Shown in pieces: positions 46,168 to 54,640 of a DNA stretch of 64,000 bases (within the stretch, counting starts at the first letter, position 1; the number at the start of each line of letters is the position of its first letter). The notes below the pieces were generated by a model, which saw nothing but the letters and a program-made list of their open reading frames with translations, was not told where the DNA came from and did no database searches. The stretch spans positions 300,007 through 364,006 of the forward strand of contig CAVRTM010000021.1 of assembly GCA_963724015.1 (NCBI GenBank), given 5' to 3'. The DNA comes from CAVRTM01 sp963724015 (GTDB lineage: Bacteria; Actinomycetota; Actinomycetes; Actinomycetales; Dermatophilaceae). The position numbers and the translations under genes are program-made.

Positions 46168-47700
46168 ATGGTGGGGACCGGGGATGGGGCGCAGGCCGTG
46201 ATGGAGCTGTCCGAGGGTGAGCGGCTGGAGGCGGAGCTGGCGGTGGTGTGTGGTGCGCTGAACCAGGTCTCGGCGCGGTTGGTGGTCGTTGACGGCGCGG
46301 GCGATCGAGTCCGAGGGGTGGGCGGGGGCGGGGATCCGGTCGGTGGAGCACTGGTTGGTGCTGCGGGCGGGGTTGTCGCCGGGGCGGGCGCGTCAGGTGG
46401 TGGTGATGGCCCGGCGGGTGGGGGTGTTGCCGGTGGTGATGGGCCAGTTCGCGGCGGGCCGGCTCTCGGTGGACCAGGTGGCGGTGGTGGCCCGGCACGC
46501 GCCCTCGCAGGTGGAGGCCTCGGTGGCCGAGCTGGCGGTGTCGGCGAGTGTGCCGCAGCTGGGGCGGGTGCTGTCGCGGTATGCCTTCGATCCGCCGACC
46601 GGGGACGACCCCGACCCCGACCCTGGGCTGCGCCGACGCCGACGCCGACGTCGACGGCTGACGCCGTTCTGGTTGCCGGGGCGGTGCCGGTGGAGCCGGC
46701 GTTGGCGGAGGTGGGTCGGGCGGGGGAGCGGGCGGAGCTGTCGATGGGTACCCGGGAGGGTGGCCGGTTCGAGCTGCGGTTCTCCGCGCCGGCCGATGTC
46801 GGGGCGCTGGTCGAGGCGGCGGTGTCCGAGGCCCGCGACGCGCTGTTCGCGGCGGGGACCCCGGAGGTGACGTGGGCCGATGCGTTGGTGCAGGTCTGTA
46901 CCCGGTCGTTGGGGTCGGTGGTCTCCCGGAGCCGGCAGGAGTCGTTTCGGGTGTATGTGCATCTGGATGTCGAGGGTGGCTGGTTGTCCGGGCGGGCGCG
47001 GTTGCCGGGGCATCTGGTGGACAAGCTGACGTGTGCGGGGACGGTGCAGCCGGTGTGGCAGCAGGGCGGGGTGCCGGTCAGTGTCGGGCGGGCGTTGCGG
47101 ATCGTGCCGGAGCGGACCCGCCGGTTGGTGTTGGACCGCGACCGCGGCTGCCGTTTTCCCGGGTGTGTGGCGCGGTCGCATCTGGAGGTCCATCACGTGG
47201 TCCACTGGGCCGAGGGTGGCCGGACGGACCTGGCGAACCTGGCCGGGTTGTGCCCGTTCCATCACGACGCCCACCACCGGGGTGAGTTCTCGATCGGCGG
47301 GGATGCGAACACGTGCGGCGGGTTGGTGTTCCTGGCCCGGGGCGGGTTCCCGATCGGGCCGGGCCCGATCTACGCACCGACACCGCTACCGGACCGGCCG
47401 ACGGCCGGGTCCGGGTCGACGCTGGGCTCGAGGCCGGGGTCGGCGGGGCAGGTGTGGACGATCGGTGTCTCGACCGGCCGCCCGGACGGTCTGGACCCGG
47501 CCAACGAGCTGAACAACCTCGAGGACCTCGGCTATCCCGACGAAGGCGGCGACGCCGATGAGGGCGTCGACCCCGAGCCGGACGAACCGGCCGGGCTGTG
47601 GCCCGGAGTCGGACCGCCGCTGGCCTACCAGGGCGCGACCGGGGAGAAGCTGCACAGCAAGTGGGTCACCTTCCACGAAGGCCCAGCCCTCCTGCTCTGA
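46168..47700 (+). CDS. DUF222/13E12-family HNH endonuclease (two frameshifts)
   Basis: About 510 residues. N-terminal DUF222: LSEGERLEAELAVVCGALNQ, and, in another frame between about 46290 and 46610, ESEGWAGAGIRSVEHWLVLR, GRARQVVVMARRVGVLPVVM and GRLSVDQVAVVARHAPSQV. The main frame resumes with SAPADVGALVEAAVSEARDA. The HNH nuclease motif is CRFPGCVARSHLEVHHVVHW followed by LCPFHHDAHH, with Cys, His and Asn placed for metal binding. Start ATG 46168 is 7 bases past the TACGAT -10, so a leaderless mRNA is possible. M. tuberculosis 13E12 genes are also LexA-regulated. Confidence 0.8.
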   Translation: MVGTGDGAQAVMELSEGERLEAELAVVCGALNQVSARLVVVDGAGDRVRGVGGGGDPVGGALVGAAGGVVAGAGASGGGDGPAGGGVAGGDGPVRGGPALGGPGGGGGPARALAGGGLGGRAGGVGECAAAGAGAVAVCLRSADRGRPRPRPWAAPTPTPTSTADAVLVAGAVPVEPALAEVGRAGERAELSMGTREGGRFELRFSAPADVGALVEAAVSEARDALFAAGTPEVTWADALVQVCTRSLGSVVSRSRQESFRVYVHLDVEGGWLSGRARLPGHLVDKLTCAGTVQPVWQQGGVPVSVGRALRIVPERTRRLVLDRDRGCRFPGCVARSHLEVHHVVHWAEGGRTDLANLAGLCPFHHDAHHRGEFSIGGDANTCGGLVFLARGGFPIGPGPIYAPTPLPDRPTAGSGSTLGSRPGSAGQVWTIGVSTGRPDGLDPANELNNLEDLGYPDEGGDADEGVDPEPDEPAGLWPGVGPPLAYQGATGEKLHSKWVTFHEGPALLL

Positions 47701-47955
47701 CGCCTGAGCTTTTGAGCCATTGAGCCGCGTGGCATGCGCCGTGAGATATGAGCCGTGAGCTAACGGGGTGTGTCCCAATAGGCACTGCGTGCAGTGCATA
47801 CGCGTTTTACGGCGTTGCTTGCACCTCAGCGCGTCCACCAGGTCAGGTCAGTGTGTCCACCGGGTCAGCTGTCCCAGACACGGCCAGGCCGAGGAACTCC
47901 GTTCGAGCGCGTGGTCGGGGCCCGCACTGGTGTCCGCCTGTAGGGAAGGCAGCCG
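47701..47955. other. Intergenic stretch between convergent HNH and MFS genes
   Basis: No gene seen. It contains degenerate short repeats of TGAGCCGTGAG type (47700-47760), the inverted repeat CACTGCGTGCAGTG (47783-47796) and a partial direct repeat GTCCACC-GGTCA (47838-47872). Base composition is lower in GC than its neighbours. Possibly a decayed mobile-element end, but no transposase reading frame supports this. Confidence 0.35.
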
Positions 47956-49203
47956 TCACCAGCGGGTGAGCTCCGGCTGCGGGACTTGCGCCGTCGCGGT
48001 CTGCTTGGCGCGCAGGGTCGGCGCGGCAGTGGTGGCCACGACGGTGGCCAGGAGTCCGGCGGCGACGGTGACGGCGAAGGCCGGCGTGGGGCCGCCCCAG
48101 TCGGCCAGTCGTCCCGCGACGGCAGAGCCGACCGCGTAGCCGAGCCCGGTCGCCGCCGCCAGGGCGGTCATCGCTGCACCGGTCCGCTGCACCGGTGTGA
48201 TCCGCTCGGCCAGGGTGAACACGCTGATCATGTACGGAGCCACGGCCAGGCCCAGCACCAGGAGCGCGATGGGGAGGACGCCCAGGGACCCGACGAGCAG
48301 CAGCGGCAGGGAGAGGACGAACAGCGCCACCGCGAACAGGCGCATCCGCCGCTCGTAGCCGAACGTGGCCGGTAGCGAGGTCACCGCGAGCCCGGCGACG
48401 ACGCTGCCGACCCCGAGCAGCGCGTGCAGCAGCCCGGTCATGCCGGGCACGCCGGCCGCGGTCGCCAGGACCGAGGTCGCCGTCTGCACCGACCCGAAGA
48501 CGACGCCGATGGCGAGCTGCGCCGTGGCCAGGATGGCGAGGGCCGGGGTGAGCAGCCGGCCCGCGGCGAGCTGCTGCGCGCCGTGCAGCCGCCGGGTCAG
48601 CTCCGCGGTCTCGTGCATGGCGAACAGAGTGCCGAAGACGGCGAGGACGGCCGCCGCCACCAGCAGCGCGGCGGCCGGTGCCACCACGGCCGCGCAGGCG
48701 CCGACCAGGGCCGGACCGAGCACGAACGACGCCTCGTCCGCGGCGCCCTCGTAGGAGAACGCGGCGTCGACCAGGCGACGCTGGTCCGGCCCGGCGTTCC
48801 GCGTGATCGGCCGCCAGCGGACGCGGGCGAGCGGACCCACCTGCGGCAGGACCAGCCCGGTGGCCGCGGCGGCTACGGCCTGGACCGGCCACGGCATACC
48901 GGCGGTGGACAGGGACACGAGCGTGACCAGACCGGCGGCGCCGGCCAGCGACTGCACGAGCACGACGCGGCGCTGGCCGACGCGGTCGGCCAGCGCCCCG
49001 GCTACCGGGGCACCCGCGGCGTTGGCCACGGCCAGCGCCCCGGCGGAGGCGCCACCGGCGCCATAGCTACCGGTCGCGCCGGAGACCAGCAGCAGCGTGC
49101 CAAGCTGGCTCATCGCCAGCGGCAGGCGGCCGAGGAAGGCGACCAGGACGTAGAGGGGGCCTGCCAGCGCGAAGAGCCGGCGGTAGGACGTGAGGGGTGA
49201 CAC
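47956..49203 (-). CDS. MFS transporter (drug-efflux-like)
   Basis: Intact 415 residues with twelve helices. N-terminus YRRLFALAGPLYVLVAFLGR, the MFS loop VAGALADRVGQRRVVLVQSL, and a central loop after residue 190. GTG 49203 is chosen because GGGAG lies upstream. Similar to actinobacterial MFS proteins of unknown substrate. It is followed on the same strand by nothing; the molybdate operon lies upstream on the same strand after 79 bases. Confidence 0.85.
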   Translation of the reverse strand: MSPLTSYRRLFALAGPLYVLVAFLGRLPLAMSQLGTLLLVSGATGSYGAGGASAGALAVANAAGAPVAGALADRVGQRRVVLVQSLAGAAGLVTLVSLSTAGMPWPVQAVAAAATGLVLPQVGPLARVRWRPITRNAGPDQRRLVDAAFSYEGAADEASFVLGPALVGACAAVVAPAAALLVAAAVLAVFGTLFAMHETAELTRRLHGAQQLAAGRLLTPALAILATAQLAIGVVFGSVQTATSVLATAAGVPGMTGLLHALLGVGSVVAGLAVTSLPATFGYERRMRLFAVALFVLSLPLLLVGSLGVLPIALLVLGLAVAPYMISVFTLAERITPVQRTGAAMTALAAATGLGYAVGSAVAGRLADWGGPTPAFAVTVAAGLLATVVATTAAPTLRAKQTATAQVPQPELTRW

Positions 49204-49281
49204 GGAGGCTGCTCCCGGGCTGCACGAAAGGCGCGTCTTCCCACCCAACAGACGCGCACGGAGCCCTGTGCGCCGCCCAGT

Positions 49282-50460
49282 CTAGGGGGTGATGGCGTGC
49301 CGGCCGGCCGCCGCCGCGCTGGGGTAGGCCACGGTCTCGGTCGCCTTGGCCGACAGCCAGACCGGCTGTCCGGGTGTGAGCGCGAGCTCCGCGACGGCCG
49401 CGGGCGTGACGTCGACGAGGGCTGCCGGCGTGCCCGCGACCTGCACCCGGACGCGGTCTCCGAGCAGCTCGAGGTGCTCGACGGTGCCGGGCCACACGTT
49501 GCGCGGGCTGGCGTGCTCCGGCCGGGTGGTGTGCAGGGTGACCGCCGACGGCCGCAGCCCGACGAGCACCGGGTCGCCCGGCCGGAGACCCGTGGTCAGC
49601 GTCGCCGCCAGGCTGCCCCCGCCGTCGAGGGCCACCGTGCCGGCCGGGACACCCAGCCGGCCGGCGTAGAGGTTGAGGCCGACCAGACGCGCGACGTACT
49701 CGGTCGCCGGCCGCGCCGCGACATGCGCCGGGGAGCCTTGCTGGACGACGCGCCCGTGCTCCAGCACCAGGAGCCGGTCGGCCATCACCATCGCCTCGAG
49801 CGGGTCGTGGGTGACCACCAGCACCGGGCCCGCGAACTGGCTCAGGTGTCGCCGCAGCTCGGCGCGGACGGTCAGCCGAGTCTGGGCGTCCAGGGCGGCC
49901 AGCGGCTCGTCCAGCAGCAGCAGGCCCGGTTCGGCGGCGAGCGCGCGGGCCAGCGCCACCCGCTGGGCCTGGCCACCGGAGATCTGGCCGGGACGGCGCG
50001 TGGCCAGCCCGGTCAGCTCCAGCCGTTCGAGCCAGGGCGCCGCGACGGCGCGGGACGCCCGACGGCTCGCGCCGCGGGAGCGTGACGCGAACGCGATGTT
50101 GTCGAGCACGTCGAGGTGCGGGAACAGCCGGTAGCTCTGGAACACCAGCCCGACCGGGCGCCGCTCCGGCGGCACGAACGTGTCCCTCGACGCGTCGTCG
50201 AGGACGAGGTCGCCGAGCCCGATGGTGCCGTCGGACAGTGCTTCCAGCCCGGCGAGCGTGCGCAGCAGCGTCGTCTTGCCGGCGCCGTTGGGGCCGAGGA
50301 CCCCCAGCACCTCACCCGGCTCGACCCGCAGGTGCAGGTCGAGGGTGAAGTCGCCGCGCCGGACGCTGCCGTCGACGACCAGCGCGCCACCGGCCGAGTT
50401 GGCCGCGATGCCGCCCGCGATGCCGCCCGCCGCGTCGCCCCGGTCCGCCACGGCGCTCAC
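49282..50460 (-). CDS. modC: Molybdate ABC transporter ATP-binding protein
   Basis: 392 residues. Walker A GPNGAGKTTLLRTLAGL, signature ISGGQAQRVALARALAAEP, Walker B LLLLDEPLAALD, H-loop VVTHDPLEAMVMADRLLV. A C-terminal TOBE/Mop-like part (VRVQVAGTPAALVDVTPAAV) follows. GTG 50460 overlaps the modB stop (GTGA). ModC powers molybdate (or tungstate/sulfate) uptake with the two genes before it. Confidence 0.9.
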   Translation of the reverse strand: MSAVADRGDAAGGIAGGIAANSAGGALVVDGSVRRGDFTLDLHLRVEPGEVLGVLGPNGAGKTTLLRTLAGLEALSDGTIGLGDLVLDDASRDTFVPPERRPVGLVFQSYRLFPHLDVLDNIAFASRSRGASRRASRAVAAPWLERLELTGLATRRPGQISGGQAQRVALARALAAEPGLLLLDEPLAALDAQTRLTVRAELRRHLSQFAGPVLVVTHDPLEAMVMADRLLVLEHGRVVQQGSPAHVAARPATEYVARLVGLNLYAGRLGVPAGTVALDGGGSLAATLTTGLRPGDPVLVGLRPSAVTLHTTRPEHASPRNVWPGTVEHLELLGDRVRVQVAGTPAALVDVTPAAVAELALTPGQPVWLSAKATETVAYPSAAAAGRHAITP

Positions 50461-51302
50461 AGCGTCGTGCCCGCACGCAGCCACCGGTCGCGCAGGCCAC
50501 CCAGGACGGCGACGGACACCAGCAGCAGCACGAGCGAGAGGGCGATCGCCGCCTCGGGATCGCTCTGCAGGGCGAGGTAGACCGCCAGCGGCATGGTCTG
50601 CGTGCGCCCCGGGAAGCTGCCGGCGAAGGTGATCGTCGCGCCGAACTCCCCGAGCGCCCGCGCCCAGCACAGGACGGTGCCGGCCACCAGGGAGGGCGCC
50701 ACCAGCGGCAGGGTGACGCGGCGGAAGACGGTCAGGCGGGAGGCGCCGAGGGTGGCAGCCGCCTCCTCGTACCCCCGGTCGGCCGCCCGGAAGGCCCCCT
50801 CCACGGTGACGACGAGGAACGGCATGGCCACGAAGGTCTCGGCCACCACCACCCCCGCCGTGGTGAACGGCAGCGTGACCCCGGTCAGCGCGTCCAGCGG
50901 CCGGCCGAGCACGCCCTGCCGGCCGAACGCCAGCAGCAGGGCGACGCCGCCCACCACCGGCGGCAGCACCAAGGGGAGGGTCACCAGTGCCCGCAGGACC
51001 GAGATGCCCCGCACCCGCGCCCGGGCCAGCACCCACGCCAGCGGCACCCCCAGCACCACGGAGATGAGCGTCGCGACGGTGGCGCAGACCAGCGACAGCC
51101 GCAGCGCGTCGAGCACCTGGCTGTCGGCGAGGATGCCGGCGAGGCCCTGCCACGGCGCCCGCACCAGCAGGCCCAGCAGCGGCAGGAGCAGGAAGAGGGC
51201 CCCCACACAGGCGGGTACGCCGAGCGCCCACGGCACGGCGTCCCGGTCCCGCACGTCCCGGTCCCGCACGTTGCGCACGGAGGCGCCGGAGGCACGGGTC
51301 AT
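50457..51302 (-). CDS. modB: Molybdate ABC transporter permease
   Basis: 281 residues, about five or six helices. The EAA-like loop is DRGYEEAAATLGASRLTVFR, and LPPVVGGVALLLAFGRQGVL with GEFGATITFAGSFPGRTQTM are characteristic of ModB. A duplicated VRDRD near the start comes from a short DNA repeat (51240-51270). ATG overlaps the modA stop. Confidence 0.9.
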   Translation of the reverse strand: MTRASGASVRNVRDRDVRDRDAVPWALGVPACVGALFLLLPLLGLLVRAPWQGLAGILADSQVLDALRLSLVCATVATLISVVLGVPLAWVLARARVRGISVLRALVTLPLVLPPVVGGVALLLAFGRQGVLGRPLDALTGVTLPFTTAGVVVAETFVAMPFLVVTVEGAFRAADRGYEEAAATLGASRLTVFRRVTLPLVAPSLVAGTVLCWARALGEFGATITFAGSFPGRTQTMPLAVYLALQSDPEAAIALSLVLLLVSVAVLGGLRDRWLRAGTTL

Positions 51303-52126
51303 GGCGCGCCGAAGCCGGCGTCGGCCAGCACCGGCGCGGCGTCGCCGGAGAGCACGTAGTCGGTGAACGCCTGTGCCGCCTGCTTGTTCGGCGCCGCCGA
51401 GAGGGTGGCGATGGGGTACGACGTCGAGGCGTTGACGGCCCCGGGGATCGGGATCCCCGTGACCTGCCGGCCCGCTGCCTTGACGTCGGTGACGTAGACG
51501 ACTCCCGCGTCGACCTCGCCCAGGGTGACCTTGGCGAGGACCGACTTGACGTCGAGCTCCTGGCTGACCGGGCGGACCTGCAGGCCCGCCCGGGCGAACA
51601 CGGTGGCCGCCGTGACGCCGCACGGGACCTGCGGCTGGCACAGCGCCACCTTCACCCCCGGCCGGCCGAGGTCGCGCACCGAGGTCACGCGCGCCGGGTT
51701 GGATGGCGGTACGGCGACCTCCATCGCGTTGCGCGCGAAGGTCCGCGGTGCGACGGCCATGCCCGCGGACACGACCTGGTCCATGTTCTTCGCGCTCGCC
51801 GAGGCGAACACGTCGGCCGGCGCACCCTCGGTGATCTGGGTGGCCAGGCCCGAGCTGGGCCCGAGGCTGAGCACGACGCGGGTGCCCGGCTGCGCCTGCT
51901 CGAACCGGTGGCCGAGGGTGGTGAAGGCCTCCTTCAGCGAGGCGGCGGCGAAGACCGTGACCGTCCCGGTGATCCTCGAGGCGGTCCCCGGGGCGCCGGA
52001 GGCGGACGCGGCACCGTCCCCGGCGGACCCGGCAGACGATCCGCACGCCGTCAGGGATGACAGGCCGGTGAGGGCCGCGACGGCCACGACCCCGGCGGCA
52101 CCGAGGCGGGAGGTGGGACGTCGCAT
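51299..52126 (-). CDS. modA: Molybdate-binding lipoprotein
   Basis: 275 residues. Signal peptide with lipobox LTAC (Cys28). The mature part has VTVFAAASLKEAFTTLGHRF, VVLSLGPSSGLATQITEGAP and DVFASASAKNMDQVVSAG, the ModA oxyanion-binding residues (Ser in AAASL, Ser in GPSSGL), and YPIATLSAAPNKQAAQAFTD at the end. ATG 52126 has AGGAG upstream. It precedes modB and modC in one operon. Confidence 0.95.
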   Translation of the reverse strand: MRRPTSRLGAAGVVAVAALTGLSSLTACGSSAGSAGDGAASASGAPGTASRITGTVTVFAAASLKEAFTTLGHRFEQAQPGTRVVLSLGPSSGLATQITEGAPADVFASASAKNMDQVVSAGMAVAPRTFARNAMEVAVPPSNPARVTSVRDLGRPGVKVALCQPQVPCGVTAATVFARAGLQVRPVSQELDVKSVLAKVTLGEVDAGVVYVTDVKAAGRQVTGIPIPGAVNASTSYPIATLSAAPNKQAAQAFTDYVLSGDAAPVLADAGFGAP

Positions 52127-52185
52127 CGGCTGCTCCTTTGCTCGGGTGGGTCCTGGGGGGGTGGGCGGCTGCGTGCTCCGCCCGG

Positions 52186-52596
52186 TCACGGCTGGGCGGG
52201 CACCTCCACGACGACCTGGGTGGACTTCACGGCGGCGATGGCGAGGACTCCCGGCTCAAGCCCGAGCTCGTCGGCGGCCTCCCGGCTCATCAGCGACACG
52301 ACACGGTGCGGCCCGCACTGGAGCTCGACCTGGGCCATGACGGTGTCGCGCAGGACGCGGGTGACCAGGCCCTGGAACCGGTTGCGTGCCGACTCGGAGA
52401 CGACCGGCCGCAGGTCGGCCCGGTCGGCGGTCGAGGCGAGCTCCTGGGCGAGGCGGGCCAGGTCGGCGCCGTCCACGCTGCGACGGCCGGAGGGGTCGGC
52501 CGTCGTGTCGAAGCGGCCCGCATCCGCCCAGCGGCGCAGCGTGTCGTCGCTGACGCCGAGCAGCTCGGCCGCCTCACGGATCCGGAACGAGGGCAT
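52186..52596 (-). CDS. HTH-TOBE one-component molybdate-responsive regulator
   Basis: 136 residues. An N-terminal MerR/excisionase-like helix-turn-helix (FRIREAAELLGVSDDTLRRW) is joined to a C-terminal single Mop/TOBE domain (ARNRFQGLVTRVLRDTVMAQ, GPHRVVSLMSREAADELGLE, VLAIAAVKSTQVVVEV) that binds molybdate. It differs from ModE, which has another helix-turn-helix and two Mop repeats. It lies 60 bases before modA and likely controls the operon, possibly through the inverted repeat at 52607-52627. Confidence 0.85.
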   Translation of the reverse strand: MPSFRIREAAELLGVSDDTLRRWADAGRFDTTADPSGRRSVDGADLARLAQELASTADRADLRPVVSESARNRFQGLVTRVLRDTVMAQVELQCGPHRVVSLMSREAADELGLEPGVLAIAAVKSTQVVVEVPAQP

Positions 52597-52606
52597 GCAG
52601 CCACGA

Positions 52607-52627
52607 TAACCGCAGTCACGGCGGTTA
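52607..52627. promoter_or_regulatory. Inverted repeat upstream of the HTH-TOBE regulator
   Basis: TAACCGC and GCGGTTA, perfect 7-bp arms with a 7-base spacer, 11 bases before the start codon. A likely operator for the regulator itself and so for the mod operon. Confidence 0.55.
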
Positions 52628-52721
52628 GACCGTGTTTCGAGCAGCAGATGCGGACCGCATGACGGTTGACGTCCCGCGGGTGCGGGGTGACCGTCCGCCG
52701 TACCGACGGGGGGTGGAAGGG

Positions 52722-52830
52722 TCAGCCCAGGTAGGTGCGCCAGGGGCCCCGGATGGCGAAGACGTGGCCCGGCTCCTGGACGTTGCCGAACAGCAGCCGG
52801 CCGTTGGGGAAGGAGGCCATCAGCGTCAGG
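52722..52830 (-). pseudogene. Possible C-terminal remnant of a lost gene
   Basis: Directly after the GH13 stop the minus strand reads TLMASFPNGRLLFGNVQEPG then HVFAIRGPWRTYLG and a stop. It looks like the end of a beta-propeller-type protein. No start or ribosome-binding site is present, and the rest of the protein is absent. It could also be chance coding potential in GC-rich DNA. Confidence 0.3.
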
Positions 52831-52842
52831 GTCTGGCCGGGT

Positions 52843-54492
52843 TCAGGGGCGGCCGGCGCCGCCGCGCAGGCGGATCCAGCGGTAGCCGTACGGCCCGAGC
52901 TCGAGGGCGGCGAGGTCCGGCTCGCCGTAGTCCTGGTCGCCGAACAGCTCCAGCACCGGACCGTCGACCTCGACCTCCGTGCGGACGTCGACCCGGGCCG
53001 GGGTCCGGGCGAGGTTGTGCAGCAACAGCAGCGCTCCGCTGCCGTGGGCGACCTGGTGGACCAGCACGTGCGCGGGGCCGATCGTCATCGCGGTGTGCCG
53101 GCCGGTGCCGACCTCCGGGCACTCGCGCAGCGTGTGCAGCATCCGCTCGAACCACACCAGCAGCGAGGCGGGGTCGCGGCGCTGGTCGGTGACGTTCACG
53201 GCGGCGTATCCGAAGGTCTCGTCCTGGACCATGGGCACGGTGAGGTCCTTGGCGGGGCCGCTGGAGAAGCCCCCGTTGGCGGTGGAGGACCACTGCATCG
53301 GGGTGCGGATCGCCGTGCGCTCGGGCAGGGACAGGTCCTCACCCATGCCGAGCTCGTCGCCGTAGCGCAGCACGGGGGTGCCCGGCATCGTGAACTGCAG
53401 GCTGTAGGCCATCTCGAGCCGGCGCCGGTCCCCGCCGAGCATGGGCGCCAGCCGGCGACGGATGCCCCGGCCGTACAGCTGCTGGTCGGGATCAGGCCCG
53501 AAGGCGGCGAAGACGTCGGCCCGCTCGTCCTCGCTGAGGTTGGACAGGTCCACCTCGTCGTGGTTGCGCAGGAACGTCGCCCACTGCCCGTGGCGCGGCA
53601 GCTCCGGCATGGCCCCCACCGTCTCGGCGATCACCGACGCGTCCTCGCGGGCGAGCGCCAGCATCACCGCTTGGTTCAGCCGGAACCCGAACAGCATGTG
53701 GACCCGGTCGGCGGAGCCGTCGGCGTCCCCGAAGAACTCCAGCAGCTGGTCGTCCGGCACGTTGGCCTCGGCCAGCAGGACGGCGTTGCCGCGGTTCCAC
53801 GACAGCTCCTCACGCAGCTGGACCAGGAAGGCGTAGTCGCGCGGCGGCGCGTCGTCTCCTGGGGTGGTCTGCTCGAGGACGAACGGGGCGGCGTCCATGC
53901 GAAAACCGCTGACGCCCAACCGGATCCAGTACGCCGCGATCTTGAGGATCTCCGCCCTGACGTCTGGGTGGCAGATGTTGAGGTCGGGCTCGAAGTCGTA
54001 GAAACGGTGGAAGTACCAGGCGCCGGCCGTCTCGTCGTACGTCCAGGTCTCCTTCTGCACGCCGGGGAAGACCATGCCCTGCGTACGGTCCGGGGGCTCC
54101 TCGCGCGACCAGACGTACCAGTCGCGGTACGGCGAGGACGGGTCGCCGCACGCGGCGGTGAACCAGGGATGCTCGTTACTGGTGTGGTTGACGACGAGGT
54201 CGATCAGCACCCGCAGCCCGCGCTCGTCGGCCTGGTCGAGGAGCTCGGCGAAGTCACCCAGGCTGCCGAGCGCTGGGTCCACGGCGTAGTGGTCGAGCAC
54301 GTCGTACCCGCCGTCGCGCCCGGTGGTCGGGTGGATGGGGCTGAGCCACAGGGTGGTGACCCCGAGGCGGGCGAGGTAGTCCAGCCGGCTGGTCAGCCCG
54401 GCGAAGTCGCCGATGCCGTCACCGTTGGAGTCCTGGAAGGTGCGCACGTCCAGGCTGTAGATGACGGCGTTGCGGTACCAGCGGCCGACCAT
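52843..54492 (-). CDS. GH13 alpha-amylase-family enzyme (trehalose-synthase-like)
   Basis: Intact 549 residues. TIM-barrel motifs: LRVLIDLVVNHTSNEHPWF, SGFRMDAAPF with nucleophile Asp200, NAVLLAEANVPDD with acid/base Glu242, and FLRNHDEVDLS with Asp312. No signal peptide. MVGRWYRNAVIYSLDVRTFQ is typical of trehalose-synthase or oligo-glucosidase members. It is not fused to a maltokinase domain. ATG 54492 has GGGAG six bases upstream. It could isomerise maltose to trehalose or hydrolyse alpha-glucosides. Confidence 0.85.
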   Translation of the reverse strand: MVGRWYRNAVIYSLDVRTFQDSNGDGIGDFAGLTSRLDYLARLGVTTLWLSPIHPTTGRDGGYDVLDHYAVDPALGSLGDFAELLDQADERGLRVLIDLVVNHTSNEHPWFTAACGDPSSPYRDWYVWSREEPPDRTQGMVFPGVQKETWTYDETAGAWYFHRFYDFEPDLNICHPDVRAEILKIAAYWIRLGVSGFRMDAAPFVLEQTTPGDDAPPRDYAFLVQLREELSWNRGNAVLLAEANVPDDQLLEFFGDADGSADRVHMLFGFRLNQAVMLALAREDASVIAETVGAMPELPRHGQWATFLRNHDEVDLSNLSEDERADVFAAFGPDPDQQLYGRGIRRRLAPMLGGDRRRLEMAYSLQFTMPGTPVLRYGDELGMGEDLSLPERTAIRTPMQWSSTANGGFSSGPAKDLTVPMVQDETFGYAAVNVTDQRRDPASLLVWFERMLHTLRECPEVGTGRHTAMTIGPAHVLVHQVAHGSGALLLLHNLARTPARVDVRTEVEVDGPVLELFGDQDYGEPDLAALELGPYGYRWIRLRGGAGRP

Positions 54493-54640
54493 GTCCGCTC
54501 CCGTCCTCGTCTGCCTGCGCCCCTGTCCCACCTCGGAACGCTACCGGGACCAGCGCCGGTACGCCGCCCGGCGGGCTTTGGGCCTGCGATGGGCAGCATG
54601 GGAGGCGGTAGGTGTCCGGTGAGGGCGTGACCGCGACAGT

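Noticed and set aside
44952..46220. A 422-codon plus-strand frame over the Gfo/Idh/MocA gene
   Set aside because: Glu/Gly/Val-rich shadow with no motif; the minus-strand gene is a clear oxidoreductase.
46610..46680. Short tandem repeats (CCGACGCC-like) in the HNH gene, considered as a CRISPR or VNTR
   Set aside because: Units are only 6 bases, without spacers, and fall in the linker of the DUF222-HNH protein. No CRISPR array was seen anywhere in the window.
47701..47955. A decayed insertion sequence
   Set aside because: Only short degenerate repeats and one small inverted repeat; no transposase similarity and no target duplication seen.
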